Source: Streptomyces minutiscleroticus
GTDB taxonomy: Bacteria > Actinomycetota > Actinomycetes > Streptomycetales > Streptomycetaceae
Direction of reading: 5' to 3'
Assembly (NCBI RefSeq): GCF_014650875.1
Contig: NZ_BMVU01000006.1
Location: 124,001 to 188,000, forward strand
DNA: 64,000 nt
This document shows, piece by piece, positions 8,198 to 16,552 of the stretch. How positions within the stretch are numbered: the first letter of the stretch is position 1; the number at the start of each line of letters is the position of its first letter. Made by a program: the position numbers and the translations under genes. The notes under the pieces are model-generated. The model worked only from the letters and a program-made list of their open reading frames with translations, was not told where the DNA came from and searched no databases.

Positions 8198-9159
8198 CGG
8201 GCGCCTCCGGAGAGCCGTCCGCGCAGCCGCGGGTCGACGATGCGCTGGACCAGGTCGGCGGCGAAGCCGATGAGCAGCACCGCGAGCGTGGAGAGGAACA
8301 GCACGCCCTGGACGACCGGGTAGTCGTGCTGGGCGATGCCGGTGGCGAGCAGGGAGCCGAGGCCGGGCAGCGCGTACACCGACTCCACGACCACCGCGCC
8401 GAGCAGCGTCGAGGCGAGTTCGATGCCGAGTACGGAGATCACCGGCACGGAGGCGTTGCGCAGGCCGTGCCGCCACATGGCGCGGCCGAAGGAGGAGCCC
8501 AGGGCGCGCGCGGTGCGCAGGTGGTCGCTGCCGAGCACGTCGAGGGTGGCGGAGCGGACGTAGCGGATCAGGGACGCGCTCATCACCAGGGCGATGGTCA
8601 CGACCGGCAGGACGAGGGAGCGGACCGCCTCGGCGGGGGCGGCCCAGCCGTCCTGCGGGAAGCCGCCCGAGGGCAGCCAGCCCGCGTTCAGCGCGAACAC
8701 CGCGATGAGGATCATGCCGAGCCAGAACACCGGGACGGCGATGCCCAGCTGGGACACGCCGCTCAGCAGCGCCCCGTACCAGGTGTGCCGCTTGTGGGCG
8801 GCGGCGAACCCGGCGGGTACGGCGACCAGGACGGCCAGCACGAACGCGGCCAGGGTGAGCGGCACGGTGACGTTCAGCCGGGCGCCGACCTCGGGTCCGA
8901 CGGGCAGCGAGCTGACGAAGGAGGTGCCGAGGTCGCCGCTCGCCAGCTGCCCGAGCCAGTGGGTGAACTGCTCGGGCAGCGGCCGGTCGGAGCCGATGGA
9001 GTGCCGGGCCGCGGCGATCTGCTCGGGACTGGCCCCGACGGAGGTGAGCGCGTTGGCCGGGTCGCCGGGCAGCATGCGCAGCAGCACGAACAGCACCACG
9101 CTCGCCAGGGCCAGCGACACCAGCAGAAAGGCGAGCCGGCGCAGCAGGTAGCGCGCCAT
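8194..9159 (-). CDS. Peptide/nickel-type ABC transporter permease (DppB-like)
   Basis: A 321-residue permease. The N-terminus MARYLLRRLAFLLVSL and the following LRMLPGDPA are the DppB/OppB signature. About six membrane segments follow, with an EAA-like loop at HLRTARALGSSFGRAMWRHGLRNA. The ATG at 9159 overlaps the binding-protein stop by one base (TGATG). With the DppC-like subunit it forms the translocation pore. Confidence 0.93.
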   Translation of the reverse strand: MARYLLRRLAFLLVSLALASVVLFVLLRMLPGDPANALTSVGASPEQIAAARHSIGSDRPLPEQFTHWLGQLASGDLGTSFVSSLPVGPEVGARLNVTVPLTLAAFVLAVLVAVPAGFAAAHKRHTWYGALLSGVSQLGIAVPVFWLGMILIAVFALNAGWLPSGGFPQDGWAAPAEAVRSLVLPVVTIALVMSASLIRYVRSATLDVLGSDHLRTARALGSSFGRAMWRHGLRNASVPVISVLGIELASTLLGAVVVESVYALPGLGSLLATGIAQHDYPVVQGVLFLSTLAVLLIGFAADLVQRIVDPRLRGRLSGGAR

Positions 9160-10682
9160 CAGCCCTTCTTCTTGATGTCGTAGGCGAAGAACTGCGAGTT
9201 CAGGCCGTTGAGCGGGTAGCCGGAGAGCTTGCTGCTCGCGACCACGATCTGCGGGTAGAGGTACAGCCAGTCGCTGGCCGCGTCCTCGGCGGTCTTCCGG
9301 TTGACCTTCTTCAGCAGCTCGGTCTGCTCGGCGGTGGTGTCGGCCTCCTCGGCCTGCTCCACCCACTTCGTGACCTGCTTGTCGTCGTAGCCCCAGTAGA
9401 AGTCGGGGTTGCCGTACCAGACCAGGTCGCGGTCGTTGACGTGCTCCTGGAGCGTGGCCGTGAAGTCGTGGTTCTTGTAGACCTTGGTGTACCACTCGTC
9501 CGGCGTGATCGTGTTGATCTCGACGGTGATGCCCACCTTGGCGAGCTGCGACTTGATGAAGGTCGCGGCGGTGGGGTGCGGGTCGTAGTTGGGGGTGTCG
9601 AGGGTGAAGCCGAAGCCCTTGGCGTAGCCGGCCTCGGCGAGCAGCTTCTTGGCCTCGGCGACGTCGTGGGCGTTGACGTCGGTGAGGTCCTCGTACCAGG
9701 GGTCGGTGGGCGGGACCATCGAGCCGATGAGCTTGCCGTGACCGCCCCAGACGGACTCCAGGAGCTTCTTGTCGTCGATGGCGGCGGAGACCGCCCGGCG
9801 CACCTTGACGTCGGTGAAGGGCTTGGCCTTGTCGTTGAAGGCCAGCAGCAGCTTGGTGGTGGAGTCGCCGTCGTTGACCTTGTAGTTCTGGTTGCTCTTG
9901 AACTGTTCCAGGGCGTCGGGCGACTGCTCGCTGGTGACCACGTCGACGGCGTTGGTCAGCAGCGCGTTGTTCAGCGCCGTGGCGTCCTTGTAGTAGTGGA
10001 AGACGACCTTGCCGTTGGCGGCCGCGTCGCCCCAGTAGCCGGCGTAGCGGTCCAGGCTCAGTGCGGAGCCGCGGGTCCACTTGTTCAGCTTGTACGGGCC
10101 GGTGCCGTCCTCGCTCGTCTTCAGGTCCTTCGCCTCGGAGTTGACGATCCAGACGTAGGAGAGGTTGTAGACGAAGGAGATGGACTTCTTCGACAGGGTG
10201 ACCTTCACGGTCCGCGCGTCGGGGGTGGCGATGTCCTTGACGACCTCGAGGTTGCTCCTGCGGGCGGACTGGGAGTCGTCCGCGAGCACCTTCTCCAGGC
10301 TGTATTTGACGTCCTGGCTGGTCAGCTCCTTGCCACTGTGGAACTTCACACCGTCGCGCAGGGTGAAGGTGTAGGTCAGGCCGTCGTCACCGACCTTGTA
10401 GTCCCGGGCGAGCAGCTTCTCGACGTCGCCGTCGTCGGTGAGCCTGAACAGGCCCTCGTACACGTTGCCGTTGAGGGCCTCGGTGACGCCCTGGCCGCCG
10501 CCCGCGGTGTTGTCGAGGTTCTGCGGCTCGTAGAGGGAGCCGATGTCGACGGTGGCGTTCTTGTCCCAGGTACCGCCGGAGGCGCTGCCGCCGGAGCCGG
10601 AACCGCCGCCGCAGGCGGTCAGGGTCACGGCGAGGGCGGCCAGGGTGGCGGTGCCGAACAGGGAGGTCTTCTTGGTGCTCAT
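9159..10682 (-). CDS. Lipoprotein solute-binding protein, family 5 (DppA/OppA-like)
   Basis: A 507-residue extracytoplasmic binding protein. The N-terminus ends in a lipobox, LAVTLTAC, followed by a Gly/Ser linker, so it is a membrane-anchored lipoprotein. The body follows the SBP family 5 pattern (Gly-Leu-Thr-Tyr-Thr-Phe-x-Leu-Arg-x-Gly-Val-Lys-Phe-His-Ser-Gly; DVKYSLEKVL). This family binds peptides, nickel chelates, opines or other solutes, so the true ligand cannot be assigned. It lies 36 bp after the DUF1684 gene and directly before the permeases. Confidence 0.93.
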   Translation of the reverse strand: MSTKKTSLFGTATLAALAVTLTACGGGSGSGGSASGGTWDKNATVDIGSLYEPQNLDNTAGGGQGVTEALNGNVYEGLFRLTDDGDVEKLLARDYKVGDDGLTYTFTLRDGVKFHSGKELTSQDVKYSLEKVLADDSQSARRSNLEVVKDIATPDARTVKVTLSKKSISFVYNLSYVWIVNSEAKDLKTSEDGTGPYKLNKWTRGSALSLDRYAGYWGDAAANGKVVFHYYKDATALNNALLTNAVDVVTSEQSPDALEQFKSNQNYKVNDGDSTTKLLLAFNDKAKPFTDVKVRRAVSAAIDDKKLLESVWGGHGKLIGSMVPPTDPWYEDLTDVNAHDVAEAKKLLAEAGYAKGFGFTLDTPNYDPHPTAATFIKSQLAKVGITVEINTITPDEWYTKVYKNHDFTATLQEHVNDRDLVWYGNPDFYWGYDDKQVTKWVEQAEEADTTAEQTELLKKVNRKTAEDAASDWLYLYPQIVVASSKLSGYPLNGLNSQFFAYDIKKKG

Positions 10683-10718
10683 GGTCTCGGGGTGCTTTCG
10701 TGCGGAGCTGCGGGGTGA

Positions 10719-11453
10719 TCAGTGCTGGGCGGAGAAGCCGTCGCGGAAGAGGGGAAGCTTCTCGCCCGCCTCGACGGGCAGGTGGAAGCGGTTCTGCCGC
10801 GGCGGCATCGGACAGTTGTACTGATCGGAGAATCCGCAGGGCGGCACGAAGGCCCGGTTGAAGTCGAGCACGACCCGGCTCTCGTCGTCGGTGCGCTCCA
10901 CGAAGAGGAAACGGCCCGCTCCGTAGGTGGTGTCCCCGTTGGTGGGGTCGCCGAAGACGAGCAGCAGGGTGCCGTCGTCGTCGAAGGCGCTGAGGGTGTA
11001 GGCGCGGCCGTCGACGGTGAGGGTGATGTCGCCGGGGACGACCAGGTCGCGGGTGCCGCCGTTGTCCCGGATGTGCTCGAAGGGCACCCGCCGGGCGCCG
11101 GGCACCGGGACGTAGGCGGCCTCGAAGACCCAGGCCGGGTCGTACGGGAAGGTGTCGACCCGGTCGAAGTGGCGGACGGCGGGCGAGTCGGCGTCCCAGA
11201 AGCGCAGGCCGTGCTCGGGCTCGCCGCTGACGAGGTCGGACCGCTGGACCGTGGTGACGGTCACGGTGCCGGGCTGCCCGGCGCGGGCCGCCTCGGCGTC
11301 CGGGAGCTCGCCGGACGGCAGCCAGCGGGTCTCGACCAGGGCGAGGTTACCGGTGGCCGAGGTCAGGGCCTGGTGGCGCCGGGCGCGCCAGGCCTGCCAC
11401 TCCGCGACGGCGGGGGACGGAGCGGTGGTGCCGTGGGACAAGGTCGACCTCAT
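10719..11453 (-). CDS. DUF1684 domain-containing protein
   Basis: A 244-residue soluble protein of the DUF1684 family (PF07920). The recognisable core is YDPAWVFEAAYVP, then FGDPTNGDTTYGAGRFLFVE, then VVLDFNRAFVPPCGFSDQYNCPMPPRQNR, whose PPC and CP(M)PP elements with two cysteines are the family's most conserved block. The function is unknown. It is the first gene of the ABC transporter operon, preceded by a strong promoter, so it probably contributes to handling the imported solute. Confidence 0.85.
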   Translation of the reverse strand: MRSTLSHGTTAPSPAVAEWQAWRARRHQALTSATGNLALVETRWLPSGELPDAEAARAGQPGTVTVTTVQRSDLVSGEPEHGLRFWDADSPAVRHFDRVDTFPYDPAWVFEAAYVPVPGARRVPFEHIRDNGGTRDLVVPGDITLTVDGRAYTLSAFDDDGTLLLVFGDPTNGDTTYGAGRFLFVERTDDESRVVLDFNRAFVPPCGFSDQYNCPMPPRQNRFHLPVEAGEKLPLFRDGFSAQH

Positions 11454-11522
11454 TCGCGTAGACGGACCGTCGGCCTCCCGGCGAGGATCGACTTCGCGAA
11501 TGGATGGCCAAAGCAGCTCCTT

Positions 11523-11550
11523 TATTTACCATAAGCGGATCTAATGTCAA
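11523..11550 (-). promoter_or_regulatory. Promoter of the DUF1684-ABC transporter operon
   Basis: On the minus strand a perfect TTGACA (11545-11550) is followed after 16 bp by TAAATA (11523-11528). The pair sits within an imperfect palindrome (ATTTGACAT and ATGGTAAAT, 7 of 9 positions symmetric), so a repressor could cover both hexamers. The leader to the ATG at 11453 is about 60 nt. The region is much AT-richer than its surroundings. Confidence 0.6.
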
Positions 11551-11707
11551 ATGCCGTCCACACGCGCTTCGCGCCCGCCGCACCCGCGCACGCCGAGGCG
11601 GCCGGGCGCGCGACCTCGGAGCGCTCCCGCGGCGTGACGCCGACGCGGTCCGCGCGGAACGGACTCCGGCGGCCCGACCCCAGGACCGCGGGCGAACCGA
11701 GCCCACG

Positions 11708-12124
11708 ATGGCCCGGCGCCGCGAGCAACCGCGCGCACTCACCTACGCCGTCGCGGCGGGCAACAGCGGCGCCAACGCCTCCTCCTGCTCCCCCGCCCGC
11801 GTGACCGAGGCCCTCACGGTCGGCGCCACCACCAGTACGGACGCCAGGGCGAGTTATTCCAACTACGGCTCGGCGCTCGACGTCTTCGCGCCCGGCTCCT
11901 CCATCACGGCGGGCTGGTACACCAGCGACACCGCGACCAACACCATCTCCGGCACCTCGATGGCGACCCCGCACGTCGCGGGCGCGGCCGCCGTCTACCT
12001 GGCGAACCACACCTCGGCCGCCCCGGCCCAGGTCGCCACGGCCCTGACGAACGGCGCGACCGCCGGCAAGGTCACCAGCCCCGGCACGGGCTCCCCGAAC
12101 CGGCTGCTGAAGATCGTCCCGTGA
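11708..12124 (+). pseudogene. Remnant of a subtilisin-like (S8) serine protease
   Basis: The reading frame encodes only the C-terminal half of a subtilase. YAVAAGNSGANA contains the oxyanion-hole Asn, and SGTSMATPHVAGAAA contains the catalytic Ser. The catalytic Asp and His blocks, the propeptide and the signal peptide are absent, and the upstream sequence to 11550 shows no homologous frame. The preserved part reads uninterrupted to its stop (PNRLLKIVP). It is therefore a 5-prime-deleted protease gene, incapable of proteolysis by itself. The ATG at 11708 is merely the first in frame. Confidence 0.8.
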
Positions 12125-12310
12125 CCGGCCGAGCGGCCCCACGGCCCCTCGGGCCGTGAACCCGACGTGACCACCGGTTCCCCGGAGGCGGCATCCGCCT
12201 CCGGGGAACACCTCTCTCCGGTCCCGCGAGATGCCCCCACCGCGTACGCGCGTCCCGCCCTCCCCCGCGAGCCGACACACGGGCGGCAGGGCGGGGAGCC
12301 GCGCCGGCCG

Positions 12311-12688
12311 TCAGCTCCGGCCGGTGGCGGTACCGGTCCTGTGCAGGGCCCGTGCCAGCAGCAGGGCGCCTCCGGCTGCCGCCCCCACCGTTCCGGCCGC
12401 CAGGAAACCGCCGGAGGAGCGCCAGGACAGCACCGACCACCGCGAGTGCGCGGAGAACAACGACCCCGTACTCAGCCACGACCCGGTCGAGACCAGTGAC
12501 AGGGCGGAACCGATCGAGCCGGCCGAGAGGGCGCTTCCGATCGAGCCGACCGACAGGGCCGAACCGACCGACCCTATGGACAGTACCGAGCCCACCGAGC
12601 CGATCGACAGCACGGAGTCCTGCGACCACAGCGACAGCACCGAGCCGGAGGAGGTGCGACAGGTCGACCGCGCGGACAGTTTTGTCAT
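12311..12688 (-). CDS. Small Gly/Ser-rich repeat protein (SxLSxGSxGS decads)
   Basis: A 125-residue protein. From about residue 14 it carries a near-perfect decapeptide repeat of the form GSVLSIGSVG, with hydrophobic residues (V, I, L, A) alternating with Gly and Ser for about seven turns. A C-terminal hydrophobic stretch follows (GGFLAAGTVGAAAGGALLLA), which could be a membrane anchor. Such regular alternation suggests a stacked beta-roll or amyloid-like fold. I recognise similar uncharacterised proteins in streptomycetes but no assigned function. ATG 12688 is chosen because the repeat domain and its Ser/Thr-rich lead follow directly, with GGAGGG 11 bp upstream. The opposite strand has an open frame of acidic repeats, judged to be its antisense shadow. 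Confidence 0.6.
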   Translation of the reverse strand: MTKLSARSTCRTSSGSVLSLWSQDSVLSIGSVGSVLSIGSVGSALSVGSIGSALSAGSIGSALSLVSTGSWLSTGSLFSAHSRWSVLSWRSSGGFLAAGTVGAAAGGALLLARALHRTGTATGRS

Positions 12689-12997
12689 GCGGCCATTCTG
12701 CCCTCCGGCTCCGCGTCCGTCGGCCGGAACGCCGTCACACGCGTCCCCGGGGTCCGACGCGGCAGCGTGCTCGCGCGGTCCGTGACACCCGCCGAGTGCC
12801 CGGCTGCCGCATCGGGGGGTCGATGCGCCGGCACGCAGGCCCTTCCTCGGCGCGCGTTCGGCTTCCGAACGTGGATGACCGATGACGGCCGTCCAGACGA
12901 AGAGGCGGGGGCGGCCCGCCGGGCCCGTCCCACCCACGGTTTTCGCGGCGGGCGCGGCAATTTGCGTCCGAGGGCTTGCCCACCTTTTGTGTCATGA
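12689..12997. other. Intergenic region upstream of the beta-helix protein gene
   Basis: About 310 bp between the Gly/Ser-repeat gene and the palindrome at 12998. GC-rich open frames occur on both strands, but none has recognisable protein features. The last 40 bp become AT-rich where the promoter of the downstream gene is expected. Confidence 0.4.
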
Positions 12998-13020
12998 CTT
13001 AAATCAAAGCATGAACTAAG
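12998..13020. promoter_or_regulatory. Imperfect 23-bp palindrome, candidate operator
   Basis: The 23 bp have the symmetric pattern CTTA-N2-TCA-N5-TGA-N2-TAAG: outer arms of four bases and inner arms of three bases are exact complements. It lies in an AT-rich island about 120 bp before the secreted F5/8-type protein gene, where a carbohydrate-responsive repressor would be expected to bind. The symmetry is seen; the regulator is not identified. Confidence 0.45.
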
Positions 13021-13138
13021 CGGCCGCGTCGCCGTGTTGCTCACCCGGCCTGTCCCGGAACAGGACCGGAGCGCTCATCCTGCACTGCACACGGCGGGCC
13101 CGCCCGCACCCCACATCGCACCCGCAGAAAGCTGACGC

Positions 13139-15295
13139 ATGAGACACACGAATCTCACAAGACGCCTCAGACGCGGATCCCTGGGCGTCGCGCTGATCGC
13201 CACCGCGGCGCTCGTCACCCTCCCCGGCCCGACACCCGCCGCGGCGGCCGAGACCCCGTTGTCCCAGGGCAGGACGGCCACCTCGTCGTCGACCGAGAAC
13301 GCCGGGACGCCCGCGCAGAACGCCGTGGACGACGACAAGGGCACCAGGTGGTCCTCCGCCGCGAGCGACGACCAGTGGCTGCAGGTGGACCTGGGCACCA
13401 CGGCCTCCGTCACCCGTGTCGTCCTCGACTGGGAGACCGCCTACGGCAAGGACTACAAGATCCAGCTCTCGCCGGACGGCAGCAGCTGGCGCGACGCCGG
13501 GACCGTGACCGGCGGCGACGGCGGCGTCGACACCGTGGACGTGTCGGGGCAGGCCCGCTACGTGCGGATGCAGGGACTCCACCGGGCCACGCAGTGGGGC
13601 TACTCCCTGTGGGAGTTCCAGGTCTTCGGGACCACCGGCGGCACCGGTCCCATCCAGGGCGGCGGCGACCTGGGCCCCAACGTCATCGTGGTGGACCCGT
13701 CCACGCCCGGCCTGCAGCAGAAGTTCGACCAGGTCTTCGCGCAGCAGGAGAGGAGTCAGTTCGGCGACGGCCGCTACCAGTTCCTGTTGAAGCCGGGCAC
13801 CTACAACGGCCTCAACGCCCAACTGGGCTTCTACACCTCGGTCTCCGGGCTCGGCCTCAACCCCGACGACGTCCAGATCAACGGCGACATCACCGTGGAC
13901 GCGGGCTGGTTCAACGGCAACGCCACGCAGAACTTCTGGCGCTCGGCCGAGAACCTGGCCCTCAACCCGGTCAACGGCACCGACCGGTGGGCGGTCGCCC
14001 AGGCCGCGCCGTTCCGGCGGATCCACGTCAAGGGCGGCCTCAACCTCGCCCCGAACGGCTACGGCTGGGCCTCCGGCGGCTACATCGCCGACTCGAAGAT
14101 CGACGGCACCGTCGGCCCCTACTCGCAGCAGCAGTGGTACACGCGCAACAGCTCCGTGGGCGGCTGGACCAACGGTGTGTGGAACATGACGTTCACCGGC
14201 GTCGAGGGCGCGCCCGCGACCGACTTCGCCACCGGACCGTACACCACGTTCGACACCACCCCGATCTCCCGGGAGAAGCCGTTCCTCTACCTGGACGGCA
14301 GTACGTACAAGGTGTTCGTGCCCGCCAAGCGCACCAGCTCCCGCGGGGTGTCCTGGCCGGCCAACGCGGGGGGCACGTCCCTGCCGCTGGACCGGTTCTA
14401 CGTGGTCAAGCCCGGCGCGACGGCCGCGACCATCAACGCGGCCCTCGACCAGGGCCTCAACCTGCTGTTCACACCCGGCGTCTACCACATCGACCGGACC
14501 ATCGAGATCGACCGCGCCGACACCGTGGTGCTCGGTCTCGGGCTCGCCACGATCGTCCCCGACGGCGGCGTCGACGCCATGCACGTGGCGGACGTGGACG
14601 GTGTCCGGCTCGCCGGCTTCCTGATCGACGCCGGCCCGGCCACCTCGGACACGCTGCTGCGGATCGGACCGCCCGGCGCGTCCGCCGACCACTCCGCCAA
14701 CCCCACCACCATGCAGGACGTGTTCATCCGCATCGGCGGCGCGGGACCGGGGCGCGCGACCGACTCCGTCGTGGTCAACAGTGACGACGTGCTGATCGAC
14801 CACACCTGGATCTGGCGCGCCGACCACGGTGAGGGCGTCGGCTGGGAGACCAACCGCGCCGACTACGGGCTGCGCGTCAACGGCGACGACGTGCTCACCA
14901 CCGGCCTGTTCGTGGAGCACTTCAACAAGTACGACGTGGTCTGGAGCGGAGAGCGCGGCCGCACGATCTTCTTCCAGAACGAGAAGGCGTACGACGCGCC
15001 CGACGCGGCCGCCATCACCCACGACGGCATCGTCGGGTACGCGGCCTACAAGGTCGCCGACACGGTGAACGAGCACGAGGCCTGGGCGCTCGGAAGCTAC
15101 TGCAACTACACGAGCGACGACACCATCGTCCAGCACCACGGTTTCCAGGTGCCGGTCAGACCGGGCATCAAGATGCGTCACCTGATGGTGATCTCCCTGG
15201 GCGGCAAGGGCCAGTACCGCCACGTCGTCAACGACACGGGAGCGGCCACGTCGGGAACGGACACCGTCCCCTCCAAGGTCGTGCAGTTCCCCTGA
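13139..15295 (+). CDS. Secreted F5/8-type C (CBM32-like) domain plus right-handed beta-helix protein
   Basis: A 718-residue exported protein. Residues 1-37 are a signal peptide (ALVTLPGPTPAAAA). Residues about 40-160 form a discoidin/F5/8 type C module (QNAVDDDKGTRWSS, QWLQVDLG, YVRMQGLHR, WGYSLWEFQVFG), usually carbohydrate-binding. After a Gly-rich linker, residues about 180-718 form a beta-helix domain (LKPGTYNGLNAQLGFYTSVS, GVYHIDRTIEIDRADTVVLG, LRVNGDDVLTTGLFVEHFNK). Close relatives are commonly labelled coagulation factor 5/8 type or, misleadingly, adenylyl cyclase. The architecture suggests an extracellular polysaccharide-acting enzyme. I cannot assign catalytic residues or substrate. 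A terminator follows 27 bp after the stop. Confidence 0.8.
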   Translation: MRHTNLTRRLRRGSLGVALIATAALVTLPGPTPAAAAETPLSQGRTATSSSTENAGTPAQNAVDDDKGTRWSSAASDDQWLQVDLGTTASVTRVVLDWETAYGKDYKIQLSPDGSSWRDAGTVTGGDGGVDTVDVSGQARYVRMQGLHRATQWGYSLWEFQVFGTTGGTGPIQGGGDLGPNVIVVDPSTPGLQQKFDQVFAQQERSQFGDGRYQFLLKPGTYNGLNAQLGFYTSVSGLGLNPDDVQINGDITVDAGWFNGNATQNFWRSAENLALNPVNGTDRWAVAQAAPFRRIHVKGGLNLAPNGYGWASGGYIADSKIDGTVGPYSQQQWYTRNSSVGGWTNGVWNMTFTGVEGAPATDFATGPYTTFDTTPISREKPFLYLDGSTYKVFVPAKRTSSRGVSWPANAGGTSLPLDRFYVVKPGATAATINAALDQGLNLLFTPGVYHIDRTIEIDRADTVVLGLGLATIVPDGGVDAMHVADVDGVRLAGFLIDAGPATSDTLLRIGPPGASADHSANPTTMQDVFIRIGGAGPGRATDSVVVNSDDVLIDHTWIWRADHGEGVGWETNRADYGLRVNGDDVLTTGLFVEHFNKYDVVWSGERGRTIFFQNEKAYDAPDAAAITHDGIVGYAAYKVADTVNEHEAWALGSYCNYTSDDTIVQHHGFQVPVRPGIKMRHLMVISLGGKGQYRHVVNDTGAATSGTDTVPSKVVQFP

Positions 15296-15321
15296 CCCGT
15301 TCCGGCGGGTCCGGGTCCTGC

Positions 15322-15350
15322 GGCCCCCGGGGGCGTGTCCCCCGGGGGCC
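15322..15350. terminator. GC-rich hairpin terminator between convergent genes
   Basis: A perfect 12-bp stem (GGCCCCCGGGGG at 15322-15333 pairing with 15339-15350) with a 5-nt loop and no T-tract. It lies between the stops of the beta-helix protein gene and the converging sulfite-oxidase-family gene, so it may act in both directions. Confidence 0.8.
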
Positions 15351-15415
15351 CACCCGCTCCCACGTGCCCGGTGGCAGACGGTGGGAGCCCGCCGAGGACG
15401 TCCTGCCGCGGTCGC

Positions 15416-16552
15416 TCACCGGCAGGTCAGGCGGACGCGTGCCCAGGAGTTGTTGGCGTAGCCCTTGGGATTCCACAGAAGGGCGGGTGACTCGGGCGTG
15501 ACCGCGCCGGCGGAGTCCCACGCCCGGGCGGCGACCTCCGCCTCGCCGGCGGGGAGGTCCAGGGTGGTGCGCCAGTGCTGCCACGCCCACGGCCCGGCGG
15601 GCTCGTCGAGGTCGGCCCGGACCCAGGAGCGGCCGCCGTCCGGCGAGACCTCGACCCGTGCCACGGTGCGCTCCTCCCCCGCCAGGGCGTAGCCGGTGAC
15701 GCCGGTGGGGCCGGCCGGCAGGCGGGCGCCGTCGTCCGGATCGAGGATGTCGCAGTTCACGGCGAGGGGACCGAGGGAGACGCCGTCCGCGGCTCCGGCC
15801 CCGCCGGGATCGGCGTCGGCAGGCGGTACGCGGTAGGCGACGGCCTGGAAGTAGTTCTCCGAGGGTTCGCTCCGGGCGGTGACGCGGGTGAGCCATTTGA
15901 CGCTGCGGGCGCCGATCCAGCCCGGCACCACCACGCGCACCGGCGCCCCGTGCACACGGGGCAGCGGCGCCCCGTTCATGGCCCGGGCCAGCAGCACCTC
16001 CGGCCCCAGCGCCTTGCCGACCGGGACGGACCCGCCGTAGGGCTGCGGCGGGTCGGCGAGCCGGGAGACGTCGGGGGCGGTGAAGGCGATGTGGGCGGCC
16101 CGGGGCCGCAGGCCGGCGCGGGCCAGGACGTCGGCCAGCCGCACTCCGGCGAAGCGGGCGGTGGCGGTGGCGCCCGGCCCCCACGGCGCCTCGCCGGGGA
16201 TGTCGCGGACCTCGTTCAGTCCCGCCCGCCGGTTTCCGGCGCACTGGAGGGTGACCACCGTCTCCACCTCCTCGAACCCGGTCCGCAGCTCCTCCAGGGA
16301 CAGCTCCAGCGGCCGCTCGACCAGGCCGTCCACGCGCAGCCGCCACTCGCTGGGATCGATGTCCGGGACGGGGCCGTGGTTGCGGCTGTAGAAGGTGCCG
16401 GTGGGGGTGGTCGCCCGGCCCGCCAGCGCGGTGCGCGGTGGTTCGGCGTTGAACGGGTCCCGTTCGTGCACCACCATGTCGTCCCGCTTGCCCCACAGGT
16501 TCACACCGGCCGGGTGACCGCCCTCGGCGGCCGCCTCCGTGAAGCCTGTCAT
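15416..16552 (-). CDS. Sulfite-oxidase-family molybdopterin enzyme
   Basis: A 378-residue member of the sulfite oxidase family: Oxidored_molyb domain (PF00174, about residues 50-230) followed by the Mo-co dimerisation domain (PF03404). TLQCAGNRRAGLNEV contains Cys104, the expected molybdenum-coordinating cysteine. VRVVVPGWIGARSVKWL is the conserved cofactor/substrate segment. There is no N-terminal cytochrome b5 domain and no clear signal peptide, so it appears cytoplasmic. Its ATG overlaps the stop of the geranylgeranyl-reductase-family gene (ATGA), so the two are translationally coupled. Family members oxidise sulfite or reduce sulfoxides and related groups; a role in the adjoining meroterpenoid-like pathway is an inference from coupling only. 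Confidence 0.9.
   Translation of the reverse strand: MTGFTEAAAEGGHPAGVNLWGKRDDMVVHERDPFNAEPPRTALAGRATTPTGTFYSRNHGPVPDIDPSEWRLRVDGLVERPLELSLEELRTGFEEVETVVTLQCAGNRRAGLNEVRDIPGEAPWGPGATATARFAGVRLADVLARAGLRPRAAHIAFTAPDVSRLADPPQPYGGSVPVGKALGPEVLLARAMNGAPLPRVHGAPVRVVVPGWIGARSVKWLTRVTARSEPSENYFQAVAYRVPPADADPGGAGAADGVSLGPLAVNCDILDPDDGARLPAGPTGVTGYALAGEERTVARVEVSPDGGRSWVRADLDEPAGPWAWQHWRTTLDLPAGEAEVAARAWDSAGAVTPESPALLWNPKGYANNSWARVRLTCR

Noticed and set aside
12231..12785. Plus-strand frame with acidic Glu-Pro/Asp-Arg repeats opposite the Gly/Ser-repeat gene
   Set aside because: The repeat is the antisense reading of the GSxLSxGS repeat; the minus-strand product has a coherent alternating hydrophobic pattern and membrane-like C-terminus, so it is preferred, although this is not certain.
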